A DNA stretch of 35,149 nucleotides from the NCBI GenBank assembly GCA_002068435.1, contig MVZQ01000009.1:1-35149 (forward strand), in the 5' to 3' direction. How positions within the stretch are numbered: the stretch's first letter is position 1; each line of letters begins with the position of its first letter. Made by a program: the position numbers and the translations under genes. The DNA is from Euryarchaeota archaeon ADurb.BinA087 (GTDB lineage: Archaea > Halobacteriota > Methanomicrobia > Methanomicrobiales > Methanospirillaceae). The notes below the pieces were generated by a model. It worked only from the letters and a program-made list of their open reading frames with translations. It was not told the DNA's origin and searched no databases. This document shows, one piece after another, positions 1 to 9,672 of the stretch.

Positions 1-328
1 CGGGGCCGATTTCCTCTGCATGGTCTCTCCGAGCGAGCACCTGGCGCTCCCGCTGGTGGGAGACATCGTTGAAGGTACCCGGGCTGCAAAGCTCTCTGCC
101 CATATCGGCGATCTCATAAGGGGAAAGGAAGGCTTCAAAATGCCGCGTGAAAGGCAGATGGCGGATGCCCGAAGGAGGCTTGACTGGGAGGAACAATTCG
201 CCCTCGCCCTCTTTCCTGACGCCGCCCTTTCGATCCATGCAAGAGACGGAGATCTGGATACCTGCTCCATGTGCGGGGATCTCTGTGCCGTCAAGATGAT
301 GCAGGAGATGTTTAAGACAAAGAGATAA
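1..328 (+). CDS. thiC: Phosphomethylpyrimidine synthase ThiC, C-terminal part
   Basis: The frame is already open at base 2, so this is the 3' end of a longer gene; about 108 residues are visible. ThiC is a radical SAM enzyme that rearranges 5-aminoimidazole ribotide to hydroxymethylpyrimidine phosphate for thiamine. The visible part has the typical ThiC tail: a stretch reading PSEHLALP, then [19 protein letters not shown], and close to the end the cluster-binding motif CSMCGDLC (Cys-x2-Cys-x4-Cys), which in this family holds the [4Fe-4S] cluster at the C terminus. The reading frame ends in TAA. The next gene, purE, is on the other strand. ThiC and PurE act in branches that share aminoimidazole ribotide, but convergent genes need not be co-regulated. 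Confidence 0.93.
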   Translation, partial: GADFLCMVSPSEHLALPLVGDIVEGTRAAKLSAHIGDLIRGKEGFKMPRERQMADARRRLDWEEQFALALFPDAALSIHARDGDLDTCSMCGDLCAVKMMQEMFKTKR

Positions 329-420
329 CCCTCGCAAAGGTTTCCGATCTCCTAATGTCCTGGTCATTGTCCAGTATGATCGAACCTTATCACCGCTGGA
401 GGACAGCTACCCCTCACAGG

Positions 421-475
421 GACCAGGAATGGGCACGGACGGGGGTTCACCAAGACCAGGAATGAAGGGGGGGGG
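421..475. repeat. GACCAGGAATG direct repeat and G9 tract in the thiC-purE spacer
   Basis: In the 200-bp gap between the convergent thiC and purE genes the 11-mer GACCAGGAATG occurs at 421-431 and 455-465, and a run of nine G follows at 467-475. A related CCAGGACCA/GAACCA repeat lies at 22081-22115. I see no gene in this spacer. The function is unknown; it may be a simple-sequence intergenic repeat. Confidence 0.5.
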
Positions 476-529
476 ATTAACATGGGCAAGGGACGGGGAA
501 TGAGCAGGATTCCGGGTAGATCAGGGGCC

Positions 530-928
530 TTATTCCCTGCCTCTTTGAGTCTCGAGGATACGGCATGCCAGTAGTGCTGCGTTCTCTCCGTTATCGATCC
601 CGACGCAGGCAACAGGCACCCCTTTCGGCATCTGGACGATCGAGAGAAGGGCATCGAGACCCATCAGTTTCCCGCTGACGGGAACACCGATCACCGGTCT
701 TTCGGTCTTCGATGCGACAACCCCGGGAAGTGCTGCAGAAAGCCCTGCGATTGCGATAAATACTCTGCAATCGCTCTTTTTCACATATTCATCAAGCACA
801 TCAGGATCCCGGTGTGCAGAGATGATACGGACCTCGTAGCTGAGACCGTGCTCTTCCAGGACTGCCGCGGCCTTTTCCACAATGGCCGCATCTGAGGCCG
901 ATCCGCTGAGAATGGCTACTTCGACCAT
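530..928 (-). CDS. purE: N5-carboxyaminoimidazole ribonucleotide mutase PurE
   Basis: PurE interconverts N5-carboxyaminoimidazole ribonucleotide and 4-carboxyaminoimidazole ribonucleotide in purine synthesis. The protein starts [13 protein letters not shown] and shows the family's phosphate-binding GSxSD motif (residues 9-13) and the SAHRDP motif with the catalytic His39. Later segments [15 protein letters not shown] and PVIGVPVSG are typical of the PurE core. At about 132 residues it is rather short for the family (often about 160). A GTG at 943 would add five residues, but the ATG at 928 places the GSxSD motif where the family has it, and the TATA-like elements at 944-967 would put the transcript start very near. 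It is divergent from the riboflavin operon. Confidence 0.93.
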   Translation of the reverse strand: MVEVAILSGSASDAAIVEKAAAVLEEHGLSYEVRIISAHRDPDVLDEYVKKSDCRVFIAIAGLSAALPGVVASKTERPVIGVPVSGKLMGLDALLSIVQMPKGVPVACVGIDNGENAALLACRILETQRGRE

Positions 929-943
929 TGATTCGCCATCCAC

Positions 944-967
944 ACTTATATCCCGTCATTATAAAAA
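944..967. promoter_or_regulatory. Shared promoter region between purE and the riboflavin operon
   Basis: Only 56 bp separate the starts of purE (928) and the class V aminotransferase (985). TATAAAAA at 960-967 lies about 25 bp before the ATG at 985, fitting a leaderless transcript on the plus strand; no ribosome binding site precedes that ATG. Read on the minus strand, GATATAAG (944-952) or the same AT-rich block could serve purE. Assignment is by spacing only. Confidence 0.5.
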
Positions 968-984
968 TACTATGGACTGATAAA

Positions 985-2573
<1,589 letters not shown>

Positions 2574-2628
2574 ATGAAGTGGCATTCGTTTATGAATTAT
2601 CAGTGGGAGATATAGAGAGAGGAGAACT

Positions 2629-3036
2629 ATGAAAGTGAAACTCGGTTTCGTGGTCTCGGAATTCAACCGGGATATCACCTACATGATGGAAGTGGAAGGG
2701 AGGGAACACGCCTCGTTCCTTGGCGCTGAGGTGATCGATTGCATGTACGTTCCGGGGACCTATGATATGCCCCTGGCCGTGAAAAGGATGCTGAAGAAGG
2801 GAGTGGTCGATGCGGTCGTCACCATCGGCTGCGTCATCGAGGGTGCTACTCAGCACGATGAGATTGTGGTCCAGCACGCTGCCAGGAAGATCATCGATCT
2901 CTCCCTCGAATTCGAAAAACCGGTCACCCTTGGCATCTCCGGGCCGGGTATGACGCGCCTGGAGGCAAGCGAGCGTATCGATTATGCGAAACGCGCCGTT
3001 GAATCCGCCGTAAAAATGTGCCAGAGATTGGCATGA
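2629..3036 (+). CDS. ribH: 6,7-dimethyl-8-ribityllumazine synthase RibH
   Basis: RibH condenses 5-amino-6-ribitylaminouracil with 3,4-dihydroxybutanone 4-phosphate to give lumazine, the penultimate step to riboflavin. The 135 residues show the family landmarks: FVVSEFNRDIT near the N terminus (substrate-binding Phe/Asn), VPGTYDMPLAVKRM, GCVIEGATQHDEIV with the conserved His of the active site, and the phosphate-contacting Arg in MTRLEASER. The length is somewhat short for the family. A strong ribosome binding site (GAGGAG) precedes the ATG. It overlaps the next aminotransferase by 4 bp (ATGA), so all four genes from 985 to 4166 should be one transcript. Confidence 0.95.
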   Translation: MKVKLGFVVSEFNRDITYMMEVEGREHASFLGAEVIDCMYVPGTYDMPLAVKRMLKKGVVDAVVTIGCVIEGATQHDEIVVQHAARKIIDLSLEFEKPVTLGISGPGMTRLEASERIDYAKRAVESAVKMCQRLA

Positions 3037-4166
3037 GAGAGCTCTCGAATATTATCTCCGGGATCGCTCCCTCTGCAACCCTCGAAATCTCTGATAAAGC
3101 ACGGCAGATGCAGCGGAATGGTATTGATGTCATCAGCCTCTCGATAGGAGAGCCGGACTTCGATACCCCTGCCCATATCAAGGAGGCCTGTATCCAGGCA
3201 CTCAGCCGCGGGGAGACGCATTATGCTCCAAGCAATGGAATTCCGGAGCTGCTCTCAGCCATCTCACGAAAGACGGAGCAGGAAAACAAGATACCCTGCA
3301 CCACCGGGCAGGTGATCGTCACCTGCGGTGCCAAAGATGCCATCTATGATGCCATGGTCGCGGTGCTGAACCCCGGGGATGAGGTGATCATCCTGGATCC
3401 GTCGTGGGTATCGTACGAACCGTGCGTACGGATGGCCGGGGGAAAACCCGTCCATCACCTGCTCAATTCAAAGACATTCCAGGTCGATGAGTCTGTTCTC
3501 GATAAGATCACCGGAAAGACAAGGATGATCGTGATCAACTCGCCGTCAAATCCATCAGGGGCGATCCTGAACCGTTCCTCGCTTGGTATTATCGCTGACA
3601 TGTGCGAGGATTATGACCTTATCCCACTCTCAGATGAGATTTACGAAAAGCTGATCTATGGCAGGGAACATATCTCCCTTGGCTCGATCCGGGATATGGC
3701 GGAGCGGACCATCACCGTGAACGGATTCTCCAAGGCATATGCCATGACGGGATGGAGGCTGGGCTGGGCTGTTGCGCCTCAGGCGATCATCAACCAGATG
3801 TCCAAGGTGCAGCAGCATTCGATCAGCCACCCGACAACGTTTGCTATGTATGGCGGGGTAGCCGCCCTTGCCTGCGACCAGTCCTGTGTCGAGACGATGC
3901 GAAAGGAGTTTCACCGGAGAAGGGATTATCTTGTCCAGGAGCTGCTCCTGATGGGCTATACTGTCGCTCCTGCCGAAGGAGCATTCTATGCCTATGTGAA
4001 TACCGGTGGAGATGATATCGGAACTGCACGGAAATGGCTTGAGAAGGGGCTCGTGGCAGTTACCCCCGGGTCTGCATTCAATACACCAGGATGGCAAAGA
4101 ATTTCCTATGCGACCTCCATGGGCCACCTCCAGGAAGCGGTGCGACGCATCAAAAGCCTCACCTGA
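3033..4166 (+). CDS. Class I/II aminotransferase, AspC-like (aspartate aminotransferase type I gamma)
   Basis: A 377-residue fold type I aminotransferase. Landmarks are SIGEPDFDTP (37-46), THYAPSNGIPEL, INSPSNPSGA (168-177), the PLP-ring Asp in SDEIYEKLIYG (D201), the Schiff-base lysine K234 in NGFSKAYAMTGWRLG, and the C-terminal substrate-carboxylate Arg in RISYATS. This is the pattern of archaeal aspartate aminotransferases, which transfer amino groups between aspartate or other amino acids and 2-oxoglutarate. The exact substrate is inferred. A start 15 bp upstream is possible, but the ATG at 3033 overlaps the ribH stop in the same ATGA arrangement as the other junction of the operon. The two aminotransferases flanking ribC-ribH are not part of the known riboflavin pathway. 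Confidence 0.88.
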   Translation: MRELSNIISGIAPSATLEISDKARQMQRNGIDVISLSIGEPDFDTPAHIKEACIQALSRGETHYAPSNGIPELLSAISRKTEQENKIPCTTGQVIVTCGAKDAIYDAMVAVLNPGDEVIILDPSWVSYEPCVRMAGGKPVHHLLNSKTFQVDESVLDKITGKTRMIVINSPSNPSGAILNRSSLGIIADMCEDYDLIPLSDEIYEKLIYGREHISLGSIRDMAERTITVNGFSKAYAMTGWRLGWAVAPQAIINQMSKVQQHSISHPTTFAMYGGVAALACDQSCVETMRKEFHRRRDYLVQELLLMGYTVAPAEGAFYAYVNTGGDDIGTARKWLEKGLVAVTPGSAFNTPGWQRISYATSMGHLQEAVRRIKSLT

Positions 4167-4390
4167 TCGCGGGTCCTTTCTCTCTGCACCCCCTCTTTCA
4201 AACATCAGCCACCAGAACGATGAATATCCCTTTTTTGTGGAAAGAAGCGGGGAAAGGGGTAACAATCAGTGCTGTCGGCCAAGGTCGGGGCGGCTCCGCT
4301 TCCATTTTCGTTTCATCCTCCTTACGGAGCGTTCCTTCCCAATGACACTGCGAAGGAGAGATAAGGAATGGAATGCCATCTTGATCCAGG

Positions 4391-4442
4391 TATAGTATAT
4401 CAAGTGCAATGCCTGCTCGTAGGGGAAACGGCTGCCAGGGAG
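4391..4442 (+). promoter_or_regulatory. Probable TATA box and ribosome binding site of corA
   Basis: TATAGTATAT at 4391-4400 is a good archaeal TATA candidate, predicting a start near 4420. GGGAG at 4438-4442 sits seven bases before the ATG at 4450. The rest of the 283-bp gap from 4167 has a pyrimidine-rich stretch after the aspC-like gene (about 4178-4200) but no gene that I can support. Confidence 0.5.
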
Positions 4443-4449
4443 AACTATC

Positions 4450-5385
4450 ATGATCACCATCTACAAGACCGCTGGGAAAAATGGTCTGGACACCATTACT
4501 ACCTACGAGAGCGGTGCCTGGGTGCACGTGGTCAGTCCAAGCCAGGCCGAGATCGAAGATCTGGTCTTGCGTTTCAGCATTCCCCCCGACTTTTTTACCG
4601 ATCCGCTCGATGTTGATGAGAGGGCCCGGATCGAACGCGAGGAAGGGAACACCCTGATCGTCCTCCGGACACCCCGCCGTGAGGCTTCAGAGGCAGACAT
4701 CCCCTTCACCACGCTTCCAATCGGTATCATTCTCACGCAGGGGCTTGTCATCACGGTCACCCTGACCGAGGTCGACGTGGTCCAGGAGTTCCTGAACGGA
4801 AAGGTTCGGAACTTTTCGACTGAGAACCGGACCCGTTTTGTACTCCTCCTCTTCCTCCGAACATCACTGATGTTCCTCCGGTATTTGAAGGATATTAACC
4901 GGACAACCGCAGCTATTGAGAATGACCTGCACAAAGCACTCAGGAATGTGCAGCTGATCAGGCTGCTCAACATGGAGAAGAGCCTGGTGTTTTTCATCAC
5001 ATCCCTCAGGTCGAATGCCCTGATGCTCGAGAAGTTCAATACCTCGGGTTGCATGAGGATGGACGATGACGACCGTGATATCTTTGAGGAGGTGGTGATC
5101 GAGAACAAGCAGGCGATCGAGATGGCAAATATTTACACCAGCATCCTGACCGGCACCATGGATGCTTTTGCCTCCATCATCTCGAACAATCTGAATGTGA
5201 TCATCAAGCTCCTTACCACCGTCACTATCATCCTGATGATCCCAACCCTTGTGGCGAGCATCTACGGGATGAATGTCGAACTTCCCTTCCAGCACAGCCC
5301 GTATGCCTTCCTTGTCGCAATAGCGTTCTCGATTATCGCGTCAGTGATAGGGATTGTATTTTTCTGGAGGAAAGAGTTCTTTTAA
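4450..5385 (+). CDS. corA: CorA-type magnesium transporter
   Basis: A 311-residue member of the CorA channel family, which forms homopentamers that let Mg2+ (or Co2+/Ni2+) into the cell. The cytoplasmic N-terminal domain (about 1-245) ends in a long helical stalk region. Two membrane helices lie at about 250-272 and 285-305. The signature GMN at 273-275 (in IYGMNVELP) is exactly where the family has it, between the helices, and the tail ends in the basic FFWRKEFF. The ATG at 4450 has a spaced ribosome binding site. It appears to be a single gene, with a T-rich stop signal downstream. Confidence 0.94.
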   Translation: MITIYKTAGKNGLDTITTYESGAWVHVVSPSQAEIEDLVLRFSIPPDFFTDPLDVDERARIEREEGNTLIVLRTPRREASEADIPFTTLPIGIILTQGLVITVTLTEVDVVQEFLNGKVRNFSTENRTRFVLLLFLRTSLMFLRYLKDINRTTAAIENDLHKALRNVQLIRLLNMEKSLVFFITSLRSNALMLEKFNTSGCMRMDDDDRDIFEEVVIENKQAIEMANIYTSILTGTMDAFASIISNNLNVIIKLLTTVTIILMIPTLVASIYGMNVELPFQHSPYAFLVAIAFSIIASVIGIVFFWRKEFF

Positions 5386-5396
5386 AGGCTTTTTTG
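5386..5396 (+). terminator. T-rich terminator after corA
   Basis: Six T at 5390-5395 directly follow the corA stop codon. Archaeal transcription often ends at such oligo-T stretches without a hairpin. Position is the main evidence. Confidence 0.4.
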
Positions 5397-5493
5397 AGCA
5401 ATAATCTCATTTCCCGGCAGGATCCATACAGAGAATGGTTTCCAAGGGGGGAATGTTGATAGACTTTCACATCAAAAATTATCCCCGATTCAT

Positions 5494-6183
5494 ATGAAAG
5501 GGATGCTACCATTCCTCCTCTTTCGCCCTGACACATTTTTCAGTGAGCGGATGAATGTGCCCGAGGACCTGAAAATCCCCGGAATAATTGCGGTGATTGG
5601 TGCAATCATCTCGGCAGCTGGAGCTTACCTGGCGTCGGGGGTATATTCAGGTCTGTTCTCTGCTGCGGCAGGAGAGGGAATGGCCCCGGTGATGGGGGCT
5701 GTCAGTGCACTCTCGGCCTTTTTTGCCTTTCTCATCCTCTGGTGGATCATCTTTGCAGGGATATTTTATCTCCTCTCCATGGTGTTTTCAGGGAGCGGCA
5801 CGTTCAGGAGAACCCTCGAATTCACCGGATATGGTCTTGTTCCGGTCATCATAGGGTTGATCATCTCCGCCCTCGTCTCCCTGTATTACCTCCCCATGGT
5901 GGAAGTGCCGGTCATCTCGAATATCCAGGACCCGGCCGCGGTGCAGCGTTTCATGAATGATATTCTGATGGACCCGGCATTCCGGGAGTATACCCGGATC
6001 TCGGCTGTAATATCGGTCATCTTTCTTGCATGGAGCGCAAACCTCTGGATTTTTGGCATGAAGAACGCACGAAGCCTTTCCATTCGTAATGCAATCATCG
6101 TTGTCCTGATACCGGTCATCATTTTTGCTATCTATACCCTCTACATGGCGTTTATCGGGATGCCTTTCCTGGGAGGTCCATGA
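5494..6183 (+). CDS. Yip1-family integral membrane protein
   Basis: A 229-residue hydrophobic protein resembling the Yip1 domain family of archaea. It begins FLLFRPDTFF, the usual Yip1-family opening in which the protein lies along the membrane before the first helix. About five membrane segments follow: roughly 29-50, 68-98, 114-134, 170-187 and 200-220. There is no catalytic motif. It overlaps the next gene by 4 bp (ATGA) and so belongs to the operon with the extracytoplasmic protein and the ABC transporter. Yip1-like proteins are often found with exporters, but their function in archaea is unknown. A second ATG at 5503 is possible. Confidence 0.75.
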   Translation: MKGMLPFLLFRPDTFFSERMNVPEDLKIPGIIAVIGAIISAAGAYLASGVYSGLFSAAAGEGMAPVMGAVSALSAFFAFLILWWIIFAGIFYLLSMVFSGSGTFRRTLEFTGYGLVPVIIGLIISALVSLYYLPMVEVPVISNIQDPAAVQRFMNDILMDPAFREYTRISAVISVIFLAWSANLWIFGMKNARSLSIRNAIIVVLIPVIIFAIYTLYMAFIGMPFLGGP

Positions 6184-7325
6184 TGAAAAGAGGCATTTTC
6201 CTGATACTGTTAGGGTTGATCGCCTGCTGCCCTCTTGTTTCACTTGCGGGTGCCCAGCAGATTGGAGAGGGTGCAGCCCAGGTCACCGTCTCGGGCGTTG
6301 AAATCAATCCCGGAGTCTTTTTTGAGGGAGATACCGGGATTATCACGATAGAGATAGTAAATAACGGGCAGGAGAGTGTTGCAATAAGGAGGGCAACGAT
6401 GTATGACGCAGACATCTCCATCCTGTCCAGTTCCTATGACACAACGACAACGGTTGGTGCAGGCAACCGGATGCAGTTTACCTTCACCATCAAGGCGGAT
6501 GTCCCCCCCGGAATTTATTATCCCAGTTTCTCTCTTGACTTCCGCGATGCCGGGTACCTCCGATATCCCGTCCAGATCCGGGTCGAGAACGATCCCCTTG
6601 AGATCTCCGTCCTGAATAAGCCTGACACGTACAGTGCCGGAAGGAAGGAACAGATCGATATCATGGTGGGCAACCCGAGGGATAATAGCGTCGGGAGTGT
6701 GATCGTCCACTTCCACGGGACTTCACTCGACCCGGCCCCCTCAAGTTATTTTATCGGAACCCTCGACCCTGACAAGGCCCAGAAGATCTCCTTCAATATC
6801 ACTCCGGAAGAGCGGACCGTTCTTGAAATCGTTGTCGATTATAAAAACGGGATCAATCCACACTCAGCTGTGGTAACGCTCCCGATCATCTTTGGAGAGT
6901 CGAAGAGACAGGCCGATCCTATCCTCTCGAACATCCTTGTCGAGTATGAGAGCGGGAAGTACACCCTTACCGGGGATGTCACCAACGCTGGTCTTGAAGT
7001 GGCTAATTCGGTAGTCCTCTCTGCCGGCGAGGGTGCAGAACCGGTAAATCCTTACCGGGAGTACGTGGTAGGCTCTCTCCAGCCGGATGATTTCTCCAGC
7101 TTTGAGCTCACCTTCCTTGCCGAGAATACCAGCAAGGTTCAGGTCACTGTCAATTATCGTGATGTTGACGGCAATCCCTACCAGCGGTCAACACCCGTGG
7201 TCATCCCTCCGAAAAACAATGCAAATGAGGGGTCACCTGGCATTGCCCCTGCCATGATCGCTGTCATCCTTGCATCGGTTGCTGTTATGGGGGGAGCGAT
7301 CTGGTACTCATGGAAGAAGCGATAA
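6180..7325 (+). CDS. Secreted, C-terminally anchored protein with Ig-like repeats (COG1361-like), ABC exporter partner
   Basis: A 381-residue protein with a signal peptide (about 1-26, ending VSLAGAQ), then three beta-rich modules of the kind seen in archaeal COG1361 / NEW3-type proteins: about 33-135 (VEINPGVFFEGDTG), 138-235 (VLNKPDTYSAGRKEQ) and 250-345 (ILSNILVEYESGKYTLTGDVTNAG). A single C-terminal membrane helix (about 358-377) ends in WKKR, so the body should stand outside the cell on a short anchor. It overlaps the genes on both sides (4 bp with the Yip1-like gene, 16 bp with the ATPase), so it is almost certainly part of the transporter. By analogy it could replace the MacA adaptor of bacteria (inference). 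A second ATG follows directly at 6183. Confidence 0.8.
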   Translation: MMKRGIFLILLGLIACCPLVSLAGAQQIGEGAAQVTVSGVEINPGVFFEGDTGIITIEIVNNGQESVAIRRATMYDADISILSSSYDTTTTVGAGNRMQFTFTIKADVPPGIYYPSFSLDFRDAGYLRYPVQIRVENDPLEISVLNKPDTYSAGRKEQIDIMVGNPRDNSVGSVIVHFHGTSLDPAPSSYFIGTLDPDKAQKISFNITPEERTVLEIVVDYKNGINPHSAVVTLPIIFGESKRQADPILSNILVEYESGKYTLTGDVTNAGLEVANSVVLSAGEGAEPVNPYREYVVGSLQPDDFSSFELTFLAENTSKVQVTVNYRDVDGNPYQRSTPVVIPPKNNANEGSPGIAPAMIAVILASVAVMGGAIWYSWKKR

Positions 7326-8011
7326 ATCCGGAGTGCAATGGAGACACCATCATCCGGTTCCGTGAAGTGACGAAGGTATACCCGCTTCCCGGTGGGGATG
7401 TGGTGGCGCTCGACAAGGTAAGCCTTGACATCAGGGAGGGGGATTTTATTGCCATCATGGGGCCTTCAGGCTCGGGCAAATCTACCCTTCTCAACCTGAT
7501 GGGCTGCCTCGATACACCGACTGCAGGAACCCTTTGTATCAGAGGTAGAAACATTCTCGGGATGAGCGATGAAGATCTGACGGTTCTGCGGAGGGACTAT
7601 CTCGGGTTCATCTTCCAGCAGTTCAACCTCCTGCCGCTGCTTACCGCTCTTGAGAATGTGCAGTATCCTTTGATCCTCAAAACAGGGAGCCGGGAATGCA
7701 TGGAACGCTGCAGGGAAGTACTGAAGGCCATGGATCTTGACGAGTCCCTGTTCTTGCATAAACCGAGTGAGATGTCCGGCGGGCAGCAGCAGCGGGTCGC
7801 CATAGCGCGCGCTCTGGTCAACGACCCGGAGATCCTCCTTGCCGATGAACCGACCGGCAACCTCGATTCAAAGACCGGTGCGGCAATCATGCATCTCCTC
7901 GATGATCTCAACAGGGACCGGGGAAAGACGATCATCATGGTCACCCATGATCCTTCGATAGCAGAATACGCCCACCGGGTCATACGGATCGTTGATGGAA
8001 AGATATCATGA
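7310..8011 (+). CDS. ABC transporter ATP-binding protein, LolD/MacB type
   Basis: A 233-residue ATPase with every expected motif: Walker A GPSGSGKST (51-59), Q-loop in FIFQQFNLLP (about 103), signature SGGQQQR (157-163), Walker B ILLADEP (176-182) and the H-loop His214 in VTHD. The LTALENV and QQFNLLP segments are typical of the LolD/MacB/FtsE branch, which powers mechanotransmission rather than ordinary uptake. The start overlaps the preceding gene by 16 bp, and the permease follows. The substrate is unknown. Confidence 0.95.
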   Translation: MEEAINPECNGDTIIRFREVTKVYPLPGGDVVALDKVSLDIREGDFIAIMGPSGSGKSTLLNLMGCLDTPTAGTLCIRGRNILGMSDEDLTVLRRDYLGFIFQQFNLLPLLTALENVQYPLILKTGSRECMERCREVLKAMDLDESLFLHKPSEMSGGQQQRVAIARALVNDPEILLADEPTGNLDSKTGAAIMHLLDDLNRDRGKTIIMVTHDPSIAEYAHRVIRIVDGKIS

Positions 8012-8054
8012 GCATCTGGCAATGCCATGGATCAGGAAGAGGTGGCTGGCAACC

Positions 8055-9224
8055 ATGCATTCCCTGATGTTCTTTGAGCTTGCACGGAGAAACGTCCGGC
8101 TCCACTGGCTCCGCTCGCTCCTTGCCATCCTCGGTATAATAATCGGTGTCGTGACCATCGTATCCATGGGGATTCTTGGGAACAGCCTGGTCCTTGCTAT
8201 CTCCGACAGTCTCTCAACAGTCGGTGATTCTGTTATTGTAACTCCCCATGTGGGCGGCATGGGATTTGGAGGGGGATCGCAGTCCTCAAACCTCCTCTCT
8301 GACCGCGATGTGGAACAGATCAGGCGTGCAGCTGCCCCTCATGTCGCCATTCCTGTTTACTCGGGGAGTTCCCGGATGAAGATCGGATCAGAGGATACGG
8401 TGGGGACGATATATGGCCTCAAACCGGATGACATCCCTGTCCTGCTCGAGGTTGAACAGGGGTCCTATCTCAGGGGAGCCTCAGGTGCCATGGTGGGGGC
8501 GACATTTGCCGAAGAGAACGATATCAAGGTCGGATCCCGTATCAGTCTCGGTGAAAGGGGATCCGTCAGGGTGGTCGGCATCCTGAAAGAACGCGGAATG
8601 GGGTTTGACATCAACCCGGATTTCGGTATTGTGGTGGACGACCAGTGGTTCAGCCAGGCGTTCGGGCAGGATGAGTATAACCAGGTCATCGTCAAGGTGA
8701 ACGATCTGAATGAGATTGAGGAGGTCAAGGACTCCATCGACCGTACGATGAACCGCAAGGAAACAGTGGTCGATGTGATCGATACGAGGGCAATCCTTGA
8801 AACGATCCTCACGACATTCGGCCAGATCTCTACATTCACCACCGTCATTGGCGGGATATCCCTTATCGTTGCAGGAGTGAGCATCCTGAACATCATGTTG
8901 ATGTCAGTCACCGAGCGGATAAAAGAGATTGGGGTTATCAGGAGCATCGGAACGCAGAGAAAAGAGGTGTTGCGCATGTTCCTGTATGAAGCGCTTATTC
9001 TCGGGCTGATTGGGAGTTTTATTGGGGGTGCTCTCTCGATCATAGGCGGTTATGCCGTGAGTATGGTGATGCTTCAGACCACCGAGTACCTCTTTGTGCC
9101 TTCCAGTCTCGTCTATATCGTGTATGGGGTTGGATTCGGCCTTGGCACAAGCCTCATTTCAGGATTATACCCTGCATGGAAGGCTGCGAACCTGAATCCA
9201 ATCGAGGCACTCCGTCATGAGTGA
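8055..9224 (+). CDS. ABC transporter permease, MacB/FtsX type
   Basis: A permease of about 389 residues with the MacB layout: an N-terminal amphipathic stretch and one membrane helix (about 20-42, in LLAILGIIIGVVTIVSMG), a large extracytoplasmic domain (about 45-265) with the MacB-like core, then three C-terminal helices (about 270-295, 315-345, 355-375) including the FtsX segments ILNIMLMSVTERIKEIGVIRSIG and LYPAWKAANLNPIEALRHE. The frame is open from 7992, overlapping the ATPase gene, but the ATG at 8055 has a clear ribosome binding site (GAGGTGG) about nine bases upstream and gives the normal family N terminus. It is the last gene of the operon that begins at 5494. Confidence 0.93.
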   Translation: MHSLMFFELARRNVRLHWLRSLLAILGIIIGVVTIVSMGILGNSLVLAISDSLSTVGDSVIVTPHVGGMGFGGGSQSSNLLSDRDVEQIRRAAAPHVAIPVYSGSSRMKIGSEDTVGTIYGLKPDDIPVLLEVEQGSYLRGASGAMVGATFAEENDIKVGSRISLGERGSVRVVGILKERGMGFDINPDFGIVVDDQWFSQAFGQDEYNQVIVKVNDLNEIEEVKDSIDRTMNRKETVVDVIDTRAILETILTTFGQISTFTTVIGGISLIVAGVSILNIMLMSVTERIKEIGVIRSIGTQRKEVLRMFLYEALILGLIGSFIGGALSIIGGYAVSMVMLQTTEYLFVPSSLVYIVYGVGFGLGTSLISGLYPAWKAANLNPIEALRHE

Positions 9225-9281
9225 AAATCACCCCCGGGAGTACCTGTGACAGGATTGAAACAGGGGACCTGAGGGAATGCG

Positions 9282-9410
9282 GTGGGAATCAGACTCCTCA
9301 TTCCCGGGGGGCTCGCAGCGGTAACAGTGGTGATATTACTGGTTTTTCCGGCAGTAATGGTTCCTGACATAGGCATAGTCGCGCCTTTGGTCAGCCAACG
9401 CTCCCTGTAA
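9282..9410 (+). CDS. Candidate small membrane protein (42 aa)
   Basis: A short frame starting GTG at 9282, with GAGGG six bases upstream and an in-frame stop just before that. The peptide is almost entirely one hydrophobic segment (AAVTVVILLVFPAVMV) followed by a polar tail ending SQRSL. I do not recognise it. It could be a real single-span microprotein at the end of the ABC operon, or chance; no second line of evidence exists in the sequence. Confidence 0.22.
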   Translation: MGIRLLIPGGLAAVTVVILLVFPAVMVPDIGIVAPLVSQRSL

Positions 9411-9529
9411 AAGGATCTCATGCCCCCCGCTATCAATGCCATGGACGAAACCAATGAACGTCCCAAAAATGCCAGATAAAAAAAGAGCATGTCCTGCCAT
9501 TTGTAGATTACCGGATAGAAGATCACTTC

Positions 9530-9544
9530 AAAGCGATTCGCTTT
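9530..9544. repeat. Inverted repeat AAAGCG-ATT-CGCTTT
   Basis: A perfect 6-bp inverted repeat with a 3-bp centre, followed on the plus strand by an A-run. It could form a short hairpin or be a protein-binding site in the spacer between two convergent genes. Confidence 0.4.
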
Positions 9545-9672
9545 AAAAAATATCGCTGAGATGGCTGAACCGCCATTCCATCCTCTTTTTACCTGAATGA
9601 AGACCTCCTTTTCGCAATAAGTGCTATAGGAGAATTGGATCAAACCGGGAGAATCGATGAGAAAAAGGGAGA

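Larger units (their letters stand above)
9225..9672. other. 448-bp spacer after the ABC operon
   Basis: No gene is well supported here. It holds a short open frame on the plus strand (9282-9410, listed separately), an inverted repeat at 9530-9544, and a 142-codon minus-strand open frame (9215-9643) that I do not believe. This spacer separates the plus-strand transporter operon from the end of the minus-strand aldehyde dehydrogenase. Confidence 0.5.

Noticed and set aside
9215-9643. 142-codon minus-strand open frame after the ABC permease
   Set aside because: It runs through the end of the permease gene, has no recognisable domain or ribosome binding site, and its composition looks like antisense noise.
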